Positions 26,387-35,338 of a DNA stretch of 64,000 nucleotides are shown here, piece after piece. Source of the stretch: Oligoflexus sp. (GTDB taxonomy: Bacteria; Bdellovibrionota_B; Oligoflexia; Oligoflexales; Oligoflexaceae); NCBI RefSeq assembly GCF_035712445.1, contig NZ_DASTAT010000124.1, forward strand, positions 1 through 64,000. Reading direction: 5' to 3'. How positions within the stretch are numbered: position 1 is the first letter of the stretch; each line of letters begins with the position of its first letter. The notes beneath the pieces were generated by a model that searched no databases, was not told the DNA's origin, and saw nothing but the letters and a program-made list of their open reading frames with translations. Both the position numbers and the translations under genes were made by a program.

Positions 26387-27715
26387 GTGCTGTGGCGAGA
26401 GATTAAAAAAAGATTCAAAGAGCTGGACAAGCGCAATAAGTCCGGCCTCATCCTTTCGCTCTTCGGCGTGGTGGGCTGGAGTTCAGCCATCGGCATCATC
26501 TATTTCTTCGGACTGATCTTCAATCAGCCGCCCCAGTTCAATGTTTCCCACTTCATCATCGTGCCGTCCGCCCTGATCATCATCAGCATCGTTCTCAATT
26601 CTTTCGAATTGAACAAAAGATGGGGTATCAACCCGAATAACGTGACCGTCTTTCTCACCAACCTTCATGGCATCTGGGGGCTCTATGTCAGCCTTCAGAT
26701 CAACAGCGATTATAACGGCTATGTGGTTCTCTTCCTCTTTTCTTTCGGCCTCCTCTTCATAAAGGGCAGCTTCGGGTTCTGGGCAACACTGACGTTTGCC
26801 ATGACTCATCTGATATTGGCCGGGGCCATGCTGCTGGCCATGAACATCAAAATAGGGACGGACGAATACATTTTCGTTATCTTCTTCGCTCTCTATGGAA
26901 CCAGCTCCGCCTTCGTGAATGAATTCAACCGCCGGCGCAACTTCCACTTGAAAAGCGTGATCGCCCAAAGACGGCACGGCTATGAGCAGTTGGAAAAGAT
27001 CCTGTTCCCCCACCAGATTACCCAGATCGCATCCGGCTCTGGCGTGGAAGACACCTTGCCTATCCAGCAGGGATACGGCTGCTGCGTGATGTTCGAGGTG
27101 GTGGACAGCGCGGATATCAAACATGAGATGGCTCAGGAATACATCCGCGAGATCTTCCGCCTCTTCAGTGTGGAGCTGCGCAAATCCTATGATGGCAACA
27201 GCCAGACCTGCAGCGGCTTTCGCGTCATCGAGCTGAACAACCGCTTCGTCTGCTCGGTTGGTTTTCCTTTCCATTGCCCGGGCCATGAACGGCCCTCGCG
27301 GGTCTCCCTGGAAATGGCGAAGATCTTCATCCAAATTTTTCAAGAGCGCATCCTGCAGATGGATTACCATAGGCCCATCCACTGCGCGGTGGTGATCGCG
27401 GCCGGCGAATTGGAAGGCTTCTTTACCAGGGGTTTTCCGATCGAATATCACCTGCACGGTGAACCGCTCATCAAAGCGGACCATATCAACGAGTTGAGCA
27501 AGCAGGCGCGGAAGAGCGGGGTTCTGAAAGGCTCGGCAGTCGTCATTGAAGACCGGGTGTATAATAGTCTGCGGTCCCAGGAGCGGCTTGACTTCAAACC
27601 GCTCGATATTCAGGACCATGAAACCGACGAGGGGGACAGAGAGAGCATGCAGAAGTTTTACTCTCTTCAGGTCCTTCAGGACGAAGCGCAGTCACAGGGC
27701 AGAAAATCAGCCTGA
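26387..27715 (+). CDS. membrane protein with non-catalytic cyclase-like domain (paralogue C)
   Basis: 442 aa, starting with GTG seven bases after AAAGGA and only 11 bases after paralogue B, so the two are co-transcribed. It lacks the DISM extracellular domain: about six membrane helices (residues 20-185) lead straight to the shared linker PHQITQIASGSGVEDTLP and a cyclase-like domain. Both metal positions are lost (E237 in MFEVVDSA; ELNNRF with N285 in place of Asp), and the Arg position is His. It is very likely catalytically dead and may form a heterodimer with A or B or bind a ligand. Confidence 0.83.
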   Translation: MLWREIKKRFKELDKRNKSGLILSLFGVVGWSSAIGIIYFFGLIFNQPPQFNVSHFIIVPSALIIISIVLNSFELNKRWGINPNNVTVFLTNLHGIWGLYVSLQINSDYNGYVVLFLFSFGLLFIKGSFGFWATLTFAMTHLILAGAMLLAMNIKIGTDEYIFVIFFALYGTSSAFVNEFNRRRNFHLKSVIAQRRHGYEQLEKILFPHQITQIASGSGVEDTLPIQQGYGCCVMFEVVDSADIKHEMAQEYIREIFRLFSVELRKSYDGNSQTCSGFRVIELNNRFVCSVGFPFHCPGHERPSRVSLEMAKIFIQIFQERILQMDYHRPIHCAVVIAAGELEGFFTRGFPIEYHLHGEPLIKADHINELSKQARKSGVLKGSAVVIEDRVYNSLRSQERLDFKPLDIQDHETDEGDRESMQKFYSLQVLQDEAQSQGRKSA

Positions 27716-27749
27716 TAGGCCTCCCCCAAAGCTTTCGCCTCGCCTGCGC

Positions 27750-29609
27750 TTAGCTTTCCGAAACGGTCAGAATCATCACGCACATTTCCTCATTGGTGCC
27801 TTCTCCCCACGCTACATCCTGGGGCTTTTTGGGGGCGCCATGGAGAGTGGGCTGATTCCCGGCCGAGTTATCCCAGAGGCACTCAAGCCCAAGCTTTTCT
27901 CCCGGAGCGATGACAATCGGTTTTTCGTACTCGAAGCTCCATTGGAAATGAAATCTGTAATTGCCCCAGTTATCAAAAAGCATTTCCTTTTTCCCTTTCG
28001 CATCCTCTTTCCAAAAGCGCAGTCCCTTTCCCAAAAGATGCTGATGAGGGTAGACACCATAAAGATGGATGCCTTTCTCGAAAGACATCTCCCCCTTGCT
28101 CCAAATAAAAGGGGTATTTTCCAGCGGATCCTGACTGAAACTATGGATCACCTTTTTCTGCCCTGCCGGGATTTTCATCTCTCCGTCGGTAATCCATTCT
28201 ATTTTCGAGAAAAATGGTGTCAGAAGGGGTTTGTCCACCTTCTTCTCGATTTGCAGATCAATTTGCGTCTGGTCCTCACGGCTGACGGCTTCTTCAGACC
28301 CGTGGACGCTGTAATGCATCTGCAGAACGATCCGGGTCCCCGGCTTGATGAAAATACCTGTGCCCTGTGGGAAGGTGAAATTCGCTGAGGGAAACGTACT
28401 GACACCCAGAAGTCGTGAGGGAAGATTTTGATTATCTTCGGTGCTGGGCGCTCCAAAACAGGGGTAGCCTATATCGCTGTCTTTCGCGTCCATTTCGCTG
28501 ACAATGTCTGAATATTCCGGGTCGAAAGCGAAGAGAGCCACATGGTGCACAAGCGCCTTGTTGCTGGATCTTACGCGATAACCCGTCACGTAGAACTCAT
28601 CGCTCGTGGGTTCACCCATAATAAAGCAGCGATATTCATCCTTACTCCCGGCTTTGACCGTATAGGGCGTCGCCATACCCATGGTCTTGTCGACTCGAGT
28701 GATGCTGGGACGTTGAATAGGAAGCGGGGTTCCCGCTATCGCCGCATCCCCCATTGGACTTCCTGCCTTCACCCAAGCCCGTAACGTCTCCAGTTTGTCA
28801 GGGCTTATGGAAAAGTCGTACTTCAGGGGGTGCTCTGCAATCTGATGCGGCGCGGAAGGCGGCATCCTTCCTGAGGCCACGGCATCGATAATAGCCGTTC
28901 CGTAGCGTTTCACCTGCTCATAGCTATTCAACGCAAACGGAGCGATCCCCCCCGACTGATGGCAACCCACGCAATAACCGTCGATTATAGGTTTGACCTG
29001 TCCATCGTATGTAATGGCTTCGGCGGTTCTTGGCAAAACTGCGGTCTCGAGGAGTTTAAAGCGTGAATCGATGCGCTCGTGGAAAGCCTTGCTTAAAATC
29101 TTTGAGACCGCCCCGGACAGGATTTTTCCACTGAAACTGGCTTTGATCTCGGCATGAGTTTGCACCAAACCATCCTGTCCCGCCCTTTCTTCAAGGATCC
29201 AGGTTTGCGTTTCGCTATCAAGGCTGGTCTTATGCGGCAGACCATGCGTTTTGGTCAAGTCTTCGACTTTGGAATCGTCGGGATAATTCATGGTAATGAT
29301 CACCTGGCCCGGCCTATCACGCTCGATATGAACGAGCTTATAGGTTTGAACGGGAACAAACTCCGTATAATGAGTCCAGACCACCATATCCGCATCGGAA
29401 CGCTCCAGAATTCTGGAATCCTTCAGCTTCGCCTCAGGATAAAGACAACCCTTCTCGCAGGTTTGATCGAAGGCCAGCAGTATCGTTTCGATGTCTCACA
29501 GGGGGCGTTTGATCTCTGCTTCGCGTTTCAAGTCAACGGTTTCCGCCCAGGCTGGATTCATATAAGAGGCAGCGCAAAGTAGAGTAATGGCATAAATCCG
29601 ACGATTCAT
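27750..29609 (-). CDS. secreted SRPBCC-like/cytochrome c/copper type II monooxygenase, interrupted by in-frame TGA
   Basis: Read from the ATG at 29609 (AAAGGAGG seven bases upstream) this gives a signal peptide (MNRRIYAITLLCAASYMNPAWA) and then a TGA at codon 38 (29496-29498); the same frame continues without break for 581 codons. Downstream come an SRPBCC-like segment (FDQTCEKGCLYPEA...), a heme motif CVGCHQSGG with RMPPSAP, then a PHM/DBM-type copper monooxygenase: VHHVALF, LQMHYSVHG, YPHQHLLGKG and a late EEMCVM that supplies the usual ligands. It would hydroxylate a substrate in the periplasm. The only intact start after the stop is the ATG at 29387, which lacks a signal peptide. Either a recent nonsense mutation or a sequencing error. 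Confidence 0.8.
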
Positions 29610-29641
29610 TACGGTTCCTCCTTTGATGACTGATTGGTTTT

Positions 29642-29670
29642 CTTATACGCAGTCCTTGAAAGCAGGTCGA
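29642..29670 (-). promoter_or_regulatory. predicted promoter of the copper monooxygenase gene
   Basis: On the minus strand TCGACC (29670-29665), a 17-base spacer and TATAAG (29647-29642) precede the AAAGGAGG ribosome binding site and the ATG at 29609. The presence of an intact promoter and ribosome binding site supports the start upstream of the in-frame TGA. Confidence 0.38.
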
Positions 29671-29855
29671 TAGGTGCGATTCCCGTGATGGATGACGGTT
29701 ACACCCGTCTGCAGGCAACCTGGAGAGGCTTCATGAAAAATCGCGCGGGCTTCCACGCATGGGATTTGATATCGGAAAAATGCGGTGAGAAAAAATCAGG
29801 GCCATGGACCTACAGTCTATGACCCCTCTGGAATGTGCTACAGATTTAGGTCCAC

Positions 29856-30575
29856 TCAATGTCCCCCAAGATAAGCCTTCTGCACATCCTTATTCGCCAA
29901 AAGTTCAAGACCCTGTCCGGTCAGCGTAATGCGGCCGTTGGTCAGGACATAGGCGCGGTCGGCGAGGCGCAAAGCCTGGTTGGCATTTTGCTCGACAAGG
30001 AAGATGGTCATGCCCTGCGAGGCGACCTGCTTCAGAGTTTCAAAGATGGCTTTGACCACCAAGGGAGCAAGGCCGAGACTGGGCTCATCGAGCAGCAGGA
30101 GTTCGGGTTTGGCCATCAAAGAGCGGCCGATGGCGAGCATCTGCTGTTCACCGCCCGATAATGTTCCGGCGCGCTGGGTGCTGCGTTCTTCAAGTCGCGG
30201 GAACAGTTTGAAGATGGTCTGGAGATCCTCTTCGACTCCTGTGGGATTCGGCCGCGAGGTGAGTCCCATCTTGAGGTTTTCCACAACGGACATGGCCGGG
30301 AAGATGTGCCGGCCTTCAGGGACGAGCGAAAGACCACGCCGTGCCACGCGATGAGTGGGAACGGCTGTGATGTCTTCACCGCGAAAAACGATGCGGCCTT
30401 CACGCGCGCGCGGGGCACCAAAGAGGCTTTTCAAAAGCGTGGTCTTGCCCGCCCCATTGCTGCCGATCAGAGTCACGATTTCCCCGGGTTTGACATCCAG
30501 GGTCACGCCGTGCAGGACTTCCGTCGGACCATAGGCGACTTTAAGATTTTCGATGGAAAGCAAAGGCTGATTCAT
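29856..30575 (-). CDS. livF: branched-chain amino acid ABC transporter ATPase LivF
   Basis: 239 aa ATPase of the HAAT family. Walker A GSNGAGKTT, signature LSGGEQQML and Walker B LLLLDEPSLGLAP are all present; the length and the C-terminal ...AYLGG ending are those of LivF. It is last in a five-gene operon (livK-like, livH, livM, livG, livF); its start overlaps the livG stop by 4 bases. The complex imports leucine, isoleucine, valine or related amino acids using periplasmic binding proteins. Confidence 0.95.
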   Translation of the reverse strand: MNQPLLSIENLKVAYGPTEVLHGVTLDVKPGEIVTLIGSNGAGKTTLLKSLFGAPRAREGRIVFRGEDITAVPTHRVARRGLSLVPEGRHIFPAMSVVENLKMGLTSRPNPTGVEEDLQTIFKLFPRLEERSTQRAGTLSGGEQQMLAIGRSLMAKPELLLLDEPSLGLAPLVVKAIFETLKQVASQGMTIFLVEQNANQALRLADRAYVLTNGRITLTGQGLELLANKDVQKAYLGGH

Positions 30576-31435
30576 GCTTGCGCCTCCGTGCCCAGATAGG
30601 CGGCCAGAACTTTCGGGTGTTCCTGGATGGCTTTGGGCTTATCCGCCGCAATCACCTGACCGTAATTCAAAACCACGATGTGATCGGAGATGCTCATGAC
30701 AAGAGACATATCGTGCTCGATCACCAGAACGGTCGCCTTGTGCTCTTCACGCAGCAGGCGGATCAGGTCGGCCAGCTCGCGGGTTTCCTTGGGATTCAGG
30801 CCAGCGGCCGGTTCATCAAGACAGATGAGACGTGGATTTGTGCACATGGCCCGCGCGATTTCCAGGCGGCGTTGGTTACCGTAGGATAGACTTCCCGCCA
30901 GGTGATTCGCGTAGTATTCGAGCTTTACCGTTTTGAGCCAGCGATAGGCGCGATCCACCGCGGCCTCCTCCGCGTGGCGGAAAGAGGGCAGCTGAAAAAG
31001 CCCCGAGATAATATTCCGATTCACCAGAAGATGCTGGGCGACCAGGAGGTTTTCCAGAACACTCATTTCGCTGAAGAGCCGGATATTCTGAAAGGTGCGG
31101 GCGATGCCGGCCCGCGTGACGAGGTGAGTGCCACCAAAAAATCCGTAATAGAGTTTCTGGAAAAACTGAGCGGGTTGCGCAAGATCATCGAAGCGGAATT
31201 TCGCCCCCAGAAGAGTGCTCAGATTCACGTCCCCATGGGGGCCGTTCAACAGTATGGCTCCCGCCTGCGAGCGGTAAAAACCCGTGAGGCAGTTGAAAAC
31301 CGTGGTTTTCCCCGCACCGTTGGGGCCGATCAATCCAGTGATGGAACCTTCAGCCACTTCAAAGTTGACTTTATTGAGGGCCATGATGCCCCCGAATCGC
31401 ACGCTTAAATCCTCGACGCGAAGCAGTGGTTTCAT
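30572..31435 (-). CDS. livG: branched-chain amino acid ABC transporter ATPase LivG
   Basis: 287 aa. Walker A GPNGAGKTTVFNCLTG, signature LSYGNQRRLEIARA and Walker B LICLDEPAAGLNP. Slightly longer than the usual 255 aa because of an insert (about 70-105) after the first sheet, as in many LivG proteins. It pairs with LivF beneath LivH/LivM and is separated from livM by one base. Confidence 0.95.
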   Translation of the reverse strand: MKPLLRVEDLSVRFGGIMALNKVNFEVAEGSITGLIGPNGAGKTTVFNCLTGFYRSQAGAILLNGPHGDVNLSTLLGAKFRFDDLAQPAQFFQKLYYGFFGGTHLVTRAGIARTFQNIRLFSEMSVLENLLVAQHLLVNRNIISGLFQLPSFRHAEEAAVDRAYRWLKTVKLEYYANHLAGSLSYGNQRRLEIARAMCTNPRLICLDEPAAGLNPKETRELADLIRLLREEHKATVLVIEHDMSLVMSISDHIVVLNYGQVIAADKPKAIQEHPKVLAAYLGTEAQA

Positions 31436-31436
31436 C

Positions 31437-32675
31437 TTACGACTCCTTCACGGCAAAGTAGGGACGTCGCAGCTGCACAAGGCCGCGCGGCTTGACGATC
31501 ATGATCAGCACCATGGCTATGCCAAAGACCAGTATCCTATAGTCCGAGAACTCACGCAGAAGCTCGGGCATGATGGTCAAAAACAAGGCCGAAAGCACAA
31601 CGCCGGTCAGCGATCCCATGCCGCCAAGGACAACGATGGCCAGCACCAGCGCCGATTCAAAGAAGCTGAAGGAAACAGGGGAAACAAAGCCCTGATAGGC
31701 CGCGAAGAAAACGCCGGCGACGCCACCGATGGAGGCGCCCATCATAAAGGCGGAAAGTTTAATGTTCACATGATTCAAACCAAGCGAACGGCAGGCGATT
31801 TCATCCTCGCGCAGGGCCTCCCAGGCACGACCGATGGGCATGCGGCGGAGGCGATGCACTCCATAAAGCGTCAAGGCCACAGCGACGAGCAGCGTCAGAT
31901 AAATGAATCCATCCAAAAGCCCCTTCGAGTATTCAAACCCGAAAGCCTCATGAAAAGGCACCCCTCCTTGGGTGGCAAATTCCTTGAATTCCCAGCCGAA
32001 AAAGGTCGGTGGTGGAGCATCCAGCCCGTTGGGGCCGCCGGTGAAATCCAGCCAGTTATTCAAAATGAGTCGAATGATTTCCCCAAAACCAAGGGTCACG
32101 ATCGCAAGGTAATCCCCATGCATGCGAAGAACGGGGAAGCCGAGCACCGCACCGAAGAGTCCGGCGGTGAGCGCCGCTGTCGGCAGAGCGCCCCAGAAAC
32201 CCAGGTCGAGGTATTTGAAACCAAGGGCGTAGCCATAAGCCCCGACCGCATAGAAGCCGACAAAGCCAAGGTCAAGGAGGCCCGCAAGCCCGACCACGAT
32301 ATTGAGGCCAAGACCCAAGAGTACATAGATCAGCGCCATGATCAAAACCGAGATCCAGTACTTCGATCCCCAAAAGGGAATGGATGCGCAGATCATGAAG
32401 ACCAGCAAAAATCCAAGCGCCATCTGCCAGGCTTGGAAACGGGCCGGTCTGGGCGGCAGTTCGTTATGAGCGGGGCGCAGGCGTTCGGCGGGAAAGATGA
32501 AGAAGAGCAAACGCGCGAGCACGGCAAAGCCTGCCAGGATCAGCGGTACTTTGAAATTGGTTTGGAAATCGTAGCCATCGAGCACGATGCCGGAAATAGG
32601 TCCGGTCATGACCAAAGCCGCGAGGCCCGCAATCGCAAGGCCCGCGAGGATGCGGAGAGGGTTTTTCTTCTGCAT
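31437..32675 (-). CDS. livM: branched-chain amino acid ABC transporter permease LivM
   Basis: 412 aa inner-membrane permease with 10 or so hydrophobic helices. Family motifs include GLGLNIVVGLAGLLDLGFVGFYAVGAYGYA and, near the ATPase-contact loop, GRAWEALREDEIACRSLGLN. The N-terminal extension (three extra helices to about residue 110) is common in LivM. Two bases separate it from livH. The livG start follows at once, so the four transport genes are translated together. Confidence 0.95.
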   Translation of the reverse strand: MQKKNPLRILAGLAIAGLAALVMTGPISGIVLDGYDFQTNFKVPLILAGFAVLARLLFFIFPAERLRPAHNELPPRPARFQAWQMALGFLLVFMICASIPFWGSKYWISVLIMALIYVLLGLGLNIVVGLAGLLDLGFVGFYAVGAYGYALGFKYLDLGFWGALPTAALTAGLFGAVLGFPVLRMHGDYLAIVTLGFGEIIRLILNNWLDFTGGPNGLDAPPPTFFGWEFKEFATQGGVPFHEAFGFEYSKGLLDGFIYLTLLVAVALTLYGVHRLRRMPIGRAWEALREDEIACRSLGLNHVNIKLSAFMMGASIGGVAGVFFAAYQGFVSPVSFSFFESALVLAIVVLGGMGSLTGVVLSALFLTIMPELLREFSDYRILVFGIAMVLIMIVKPRGLVQLRRPYFAVKES

Positions 32676-32677
32676 GT

Positions 32678-33595
32678 TTAGACTTTCTCCACAACGGGTT
32701 TGCCCAGGAGTCCGCTGGGACGAAAGATCAGTATCGCCACCAAAAGGCCGAAGGCAAAAACGTCCTTATAATCGGAATTCACGAAGCCCGAGAACAGGGA
32801 TTCGGCGAGGCCGAGGAGTATGCCGCCGAGCATGGCGCCAGGCAAGGATCCGATGCCTCCGAGCACTGCGGCCGTGAACGCTTTGATTCCCGTCACGAAG
32901 CCGACGAAGAAATCGAAGCTGCCGTAATTCAAAGTAATCAAAACCCCGGCGACCGCGGCCATGGCCGCACCGATCGCAAAAACGGAGCCGATGATTTTAT
33001 CGGTATTGATGCCGAGGATCTCGGCCATCTCCCGATCCTGCTGCGTGGCGCGCATCGCTCGACCCAGGGCCGTGAAGCGGACGACGGCGTTCAGCACGCC
33101 CATGCTGAAGAGCGCCACGAGTATGATCATGATCTGGGTATAGGTGATCTGAAAGAAATGATCCGTGCTGCCGAAGCGCACCGCGCCATCGATCAGCGTG
33201 GGCACGCCCTGGTTTTTGGCCCCCTGACTCAGCTGCACGTAGTTTTGCAGAATAAGGGACACACCGATCGCCGAGATCAGCGGCGCGAGGCGATTGGCCT
33301 TGCGCAAAGGCCGATAGGCAAGGCGTTCGATCACCACACCATAGGTGCTGGTGACGATGATGGCGAAGACGAGGCTGAGGGCGATCAGAACAAAAGGCGA
33401 TGAGATCCCGAACCAGGCCAACACAGCAAGACCAATGGCTGCGAGATAAGCGGAGATCATGTAGATATCACCATGGGCAAAATTTATCATACCGATGATT
33501 CCATAGACCATCGTATAGCCCACTGCGATCAGGCCGTAAGTCGCACCCAGGACGAGGCCATTGACGAGCTGTTGACCCAGTACGTAAAGATCCAT
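32678..33595 (-). CDS. livH: branched-chain amino acid ABC transporter permease LivH
   Basis: 305 aa inner-membrane permease. Recognisable segments are GYTMVYGIIGMINFAHGD and, in the ATPase-coupling loop, GRAMRATQQDREMAEILGIN. The ATG at 33595 begins MDLYVLGQQLVNGLVLGATY as in typical LivH; GTG or TTG codons just upstream are possible and no strong ribosome binding site is visible. A GC-rich hairpin separates it from the livK-like gene. Confidence 0.93.
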   Translation of the reverse strand: MDLYVLGQQLVNGLVLGATYGLIAVGYTMVYGIIGMINFAHGDIYMISAYLAAIGLAVLAWFGISSPFVLIALSLVFAIIVTSTYGVVIERLAYRPLRKANRLAPLISAIGVSLILQNYVQLSQGAKNQGVPTLIDGAVRFGSTDHFFQITYTQIMIILVALFSMGVLNAVVRFTALGRAMRATQQDREMAEILGINTDKIIGSVFAIGAAMAAVAGVLITLNYGSFDFFVGFVTGIKAFTAAVLGGIGSLPGAMLGGILLGLAESLFSGFVNSDYKDVFAFGLLVAILIFRPSGLLGKPVVEKV

Positions 33596-33681
33596 CTTGT
33601 GCACCAATAGGTTAATGAAAAACAAAGGGCCCGCATTCCCACGCGGGGTCTTAACCCCATGGGCTTGGGCCCCACCAGAAG

Positions 33682-33702
33682 GCACCCCAGGGATTGGGGT
33701 GC
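33682..33702. terminator. intra-operon hairpin between livK-like and livH
   Basis: GCACCCCA (33682-33689) and TGGGGTGC (33695-33702) form a perfect 8-bp stem with a five-base loop, just after the binding-protein stop codon. No U-tract follows, so it more likely protects the upstream mRNA or attenuates transcription, giving more binding protein than permease. Confidence 0.5.
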
Positions 33703-33712
33703 TCGCTTCTTA

Positions 33713-34924
33713 TCACATCTTGCCGACTTCTGCGTACTTGCCTTTGGTGTCCCAAACGTACATTACGTAGCCGGATTTTTGCAGGTCACCCTTTTTGGTC
33801 CAGTTCTGGGGTCCCATCACGGTGGTGGCGCCGTTATCGAAGAGCCATTTGGAAAGTTTGCGACCGTCGCGGGTTTCGCCCGTGCCTTTGATGGCAGCAG
33901 CGATGGCCTGGACTGAGGCATAGGAATAGAGAGTGTAGCCTTCGGGCTCGTAGCCGGTTTTGCGGAAGGAATCGACAACCTTTTTGCCATCGGGAAGTTT
34001 ACGGGGATCGGCGCCGAAGGTCATGTACGCGCCGCTGACGAATTTCTCGCCGCCGGCCGATGACACGAATTCCTCGGACACAATTCCATCACCCGAAATG
34101 AAGGCGGCTTTCAGACCTTGCTCGCGCATCTGGCGGAGCAGCGGACCGGCTTCGGCATGCAGACCACCGAAGTAGACGGCATCAGCCTGCGCGGCTTTGA
34201 TTTTGGTCACGAGGGCGTTGAAGTCTTTTTCACCGCGGGTCAGGCCTTCATAGATCACAGGTTCCTGGCCCAGGGATTTCAGGTGAGCTTTCATGGCATC
34301 GGCAAGGCCCTGACCATAGGTGTCCTTGTCGTGGATGACAGCCACTTTCTTGGCTTTCAGAACTTTGGTGACGAACTCAGCGGCTTCCACGCCCTGCTGA
34401 TCATCACGACCGCACATCCGCATGATGACGCTGTAATTCTGCAGTTCGCAGTTGGCCTTCTTGCCCGCATCGGTGACGCCCGAACAGTCTTTTTCCTTAT
34501 AGGCGGCGTCTTCGGTCACGCGGGGATTGGTCGAAGCTGGCGTGATCATCAGCACATTGTTTTCCCGATAGACGCTGGCGGCGGGGATCGTCGAGGAGGA
34601 GCAGAAGTGTCCGACCACGGCGGTCACGCCTTCGGTGTTGACGAGTTTGTTGGCCACGGATTTGGCCTGGGCTGGTATACAGGCGTCGTCCGCCTTCACC
34701 GCGCGCAGTTTTTTTCCGTTGATGCCACCGGCATCGTTGATGTCCTTAATAGCGGCCTCAGCGCCTTTCCAAAGCTGAAGTCCGAACGGAGCGTTGGCTC
34801 CGGTGTGTGGACCGGCGACGCCGATCACGATTTCGTTGCCAGCGGCCCGCAGCACGTGACTCTGGAGGCCCAAGGCTGCCACGAGTGTCATCCCGAGAGT
34901 AAAGCGATTCTTGACTGAAAACAT
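33713..34924 (-). CDS. branched-chain amino acid ABC transporter periplasmic binding protein
   Basis: 403 aa LivK/LivJ-like substrate-binding protein (type 1 periplasmic fold). Signal peptide MFSVKNRFTLGMTLVAALGLQS... then IVIGVAGPHTGANAPFG, VVGHFCSSSTIPAA, MITPASTNPRVT and VIHDKDTYGQGLADAM, all of the Leu/Ile/Val-binding family. The ATG at 34924 follows GGGAG; the frame is open to 35041 without support. It is first in the liv operon. An insert with extra Cys residues (KDCSGVTDAGKKANCELQN) may form a disulphide. Ligand specificity not determinable. Confidence 0.93.
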   Translation of the reverse strand: MFSVKNRFTLGMTLVAALGLQSHVLRAAGNEIVIGVAGPHTGANAPFGLQLWKGAEAAIKDINDAGGINGKKLRAVKADDACIPAQAKSVANKLVNTEGVTAVVGHFCSSSTIPAASVYRENNVLMITPASTNPRVTEDAAYKEKDCSGVTDAGKKANCELQNYSVIMRMCGRDDQQGVEAAEFVTKVLKAKKVAVIHDKDTYGQGLADAMKAHLKSLGQEPVIYEGLTRGEKDFNALVTKIKAAQADAVYFGGLHAEAGPLLRQMREQGLKAAFISGDGIVSEEFVSSAGGEKFVSGAYMTFGADPRKLPDGKKVVDSFRKTGYEPEGYTLYSYASVQAIAAAIKGTGETRDGRKLSKWLFDNGATTVMGPQNWTKKGDLQKSGYVMYVWDTKGKYAEVGKM

Positions 34925-35090
34925 AAAAGGACTCCCTCTGTCGTAAACCAACTCCGCTTTCCCTTCGGGCGGCTCACGGAGCGGCCCGAGATCCTTATCT
35001 GCACCTTGGTGCTCAGACTGGAGCGGAATTGAGGTACCCAAATTCTCAAAAAAGAATTCATTTTTCCATAAAAATTAAAAAAGCCTCTTT

Positions 35091-35280
35091 GGCCCAGGGC
35101 CGGTCCGGCGATTTTTTCACCATGAGATGACGGGAGACCGGGCCGCGGGCCCAGACGGTGAGCGATTTTCTCACCATGAGATGACGGCAGACCGGGCCGT
35201 TGGCCCACGCGACCTGCGATTTTTTCAATTTGAGATGACGGCAGACCGGGCCGCGGGCCCAGGCGACGAGCGATCTTTGA
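35091..35280. repeat. imperfect tandem repeats, 54/57-bp unit
   Basis: Units begin with GGCCCA at 35091, 35148, 35202 and 35256; lengths are 57, 54 and 54 bases and then a partial copy. Each carries GCGAT-T-rich, GAGATGACG and AGACCGGGCC blocks, and each junction forms a small GGGCC/GGCCC hairpin. The unit lengths are multiples of three, so a minus-strand frame reads them as a repeated 18-residue peptide, but no start with a ribosome binding site supports translation. Confidence 0.85.
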
Positions 35281-35338
35281 TAGGGGATCGGGATGCGGGG
35301 CCAGGGAGTTTATCGACACGAGGTGACGTCAGTCGGGG

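Noticed and set aside
29496..29498. Selenocysteine codon
   Set aside because: The TGA is not at a known redox-Cys position and I see no SECIS-type hairpin or Sec machinery; a nonsense change or error is simpler.
29634..29822. 62-codon plus-strand frame upstream of livF end
   Set aside because: No ribosome binding site or protein-like features, and it overlaps the predicted promoter of the monooxygenase gene.
35091..35280. CRISPR array
   Set aside because: Adjacent repeats without unique spacers of constant length, and no cas genes.
34888..35319. Minus-strand frame encoding a repeated RPGLPSS peptide
   Set aside because: It translates the 54/57-bp repeats and overlaps the binding-protein start; no ribosome binding site.
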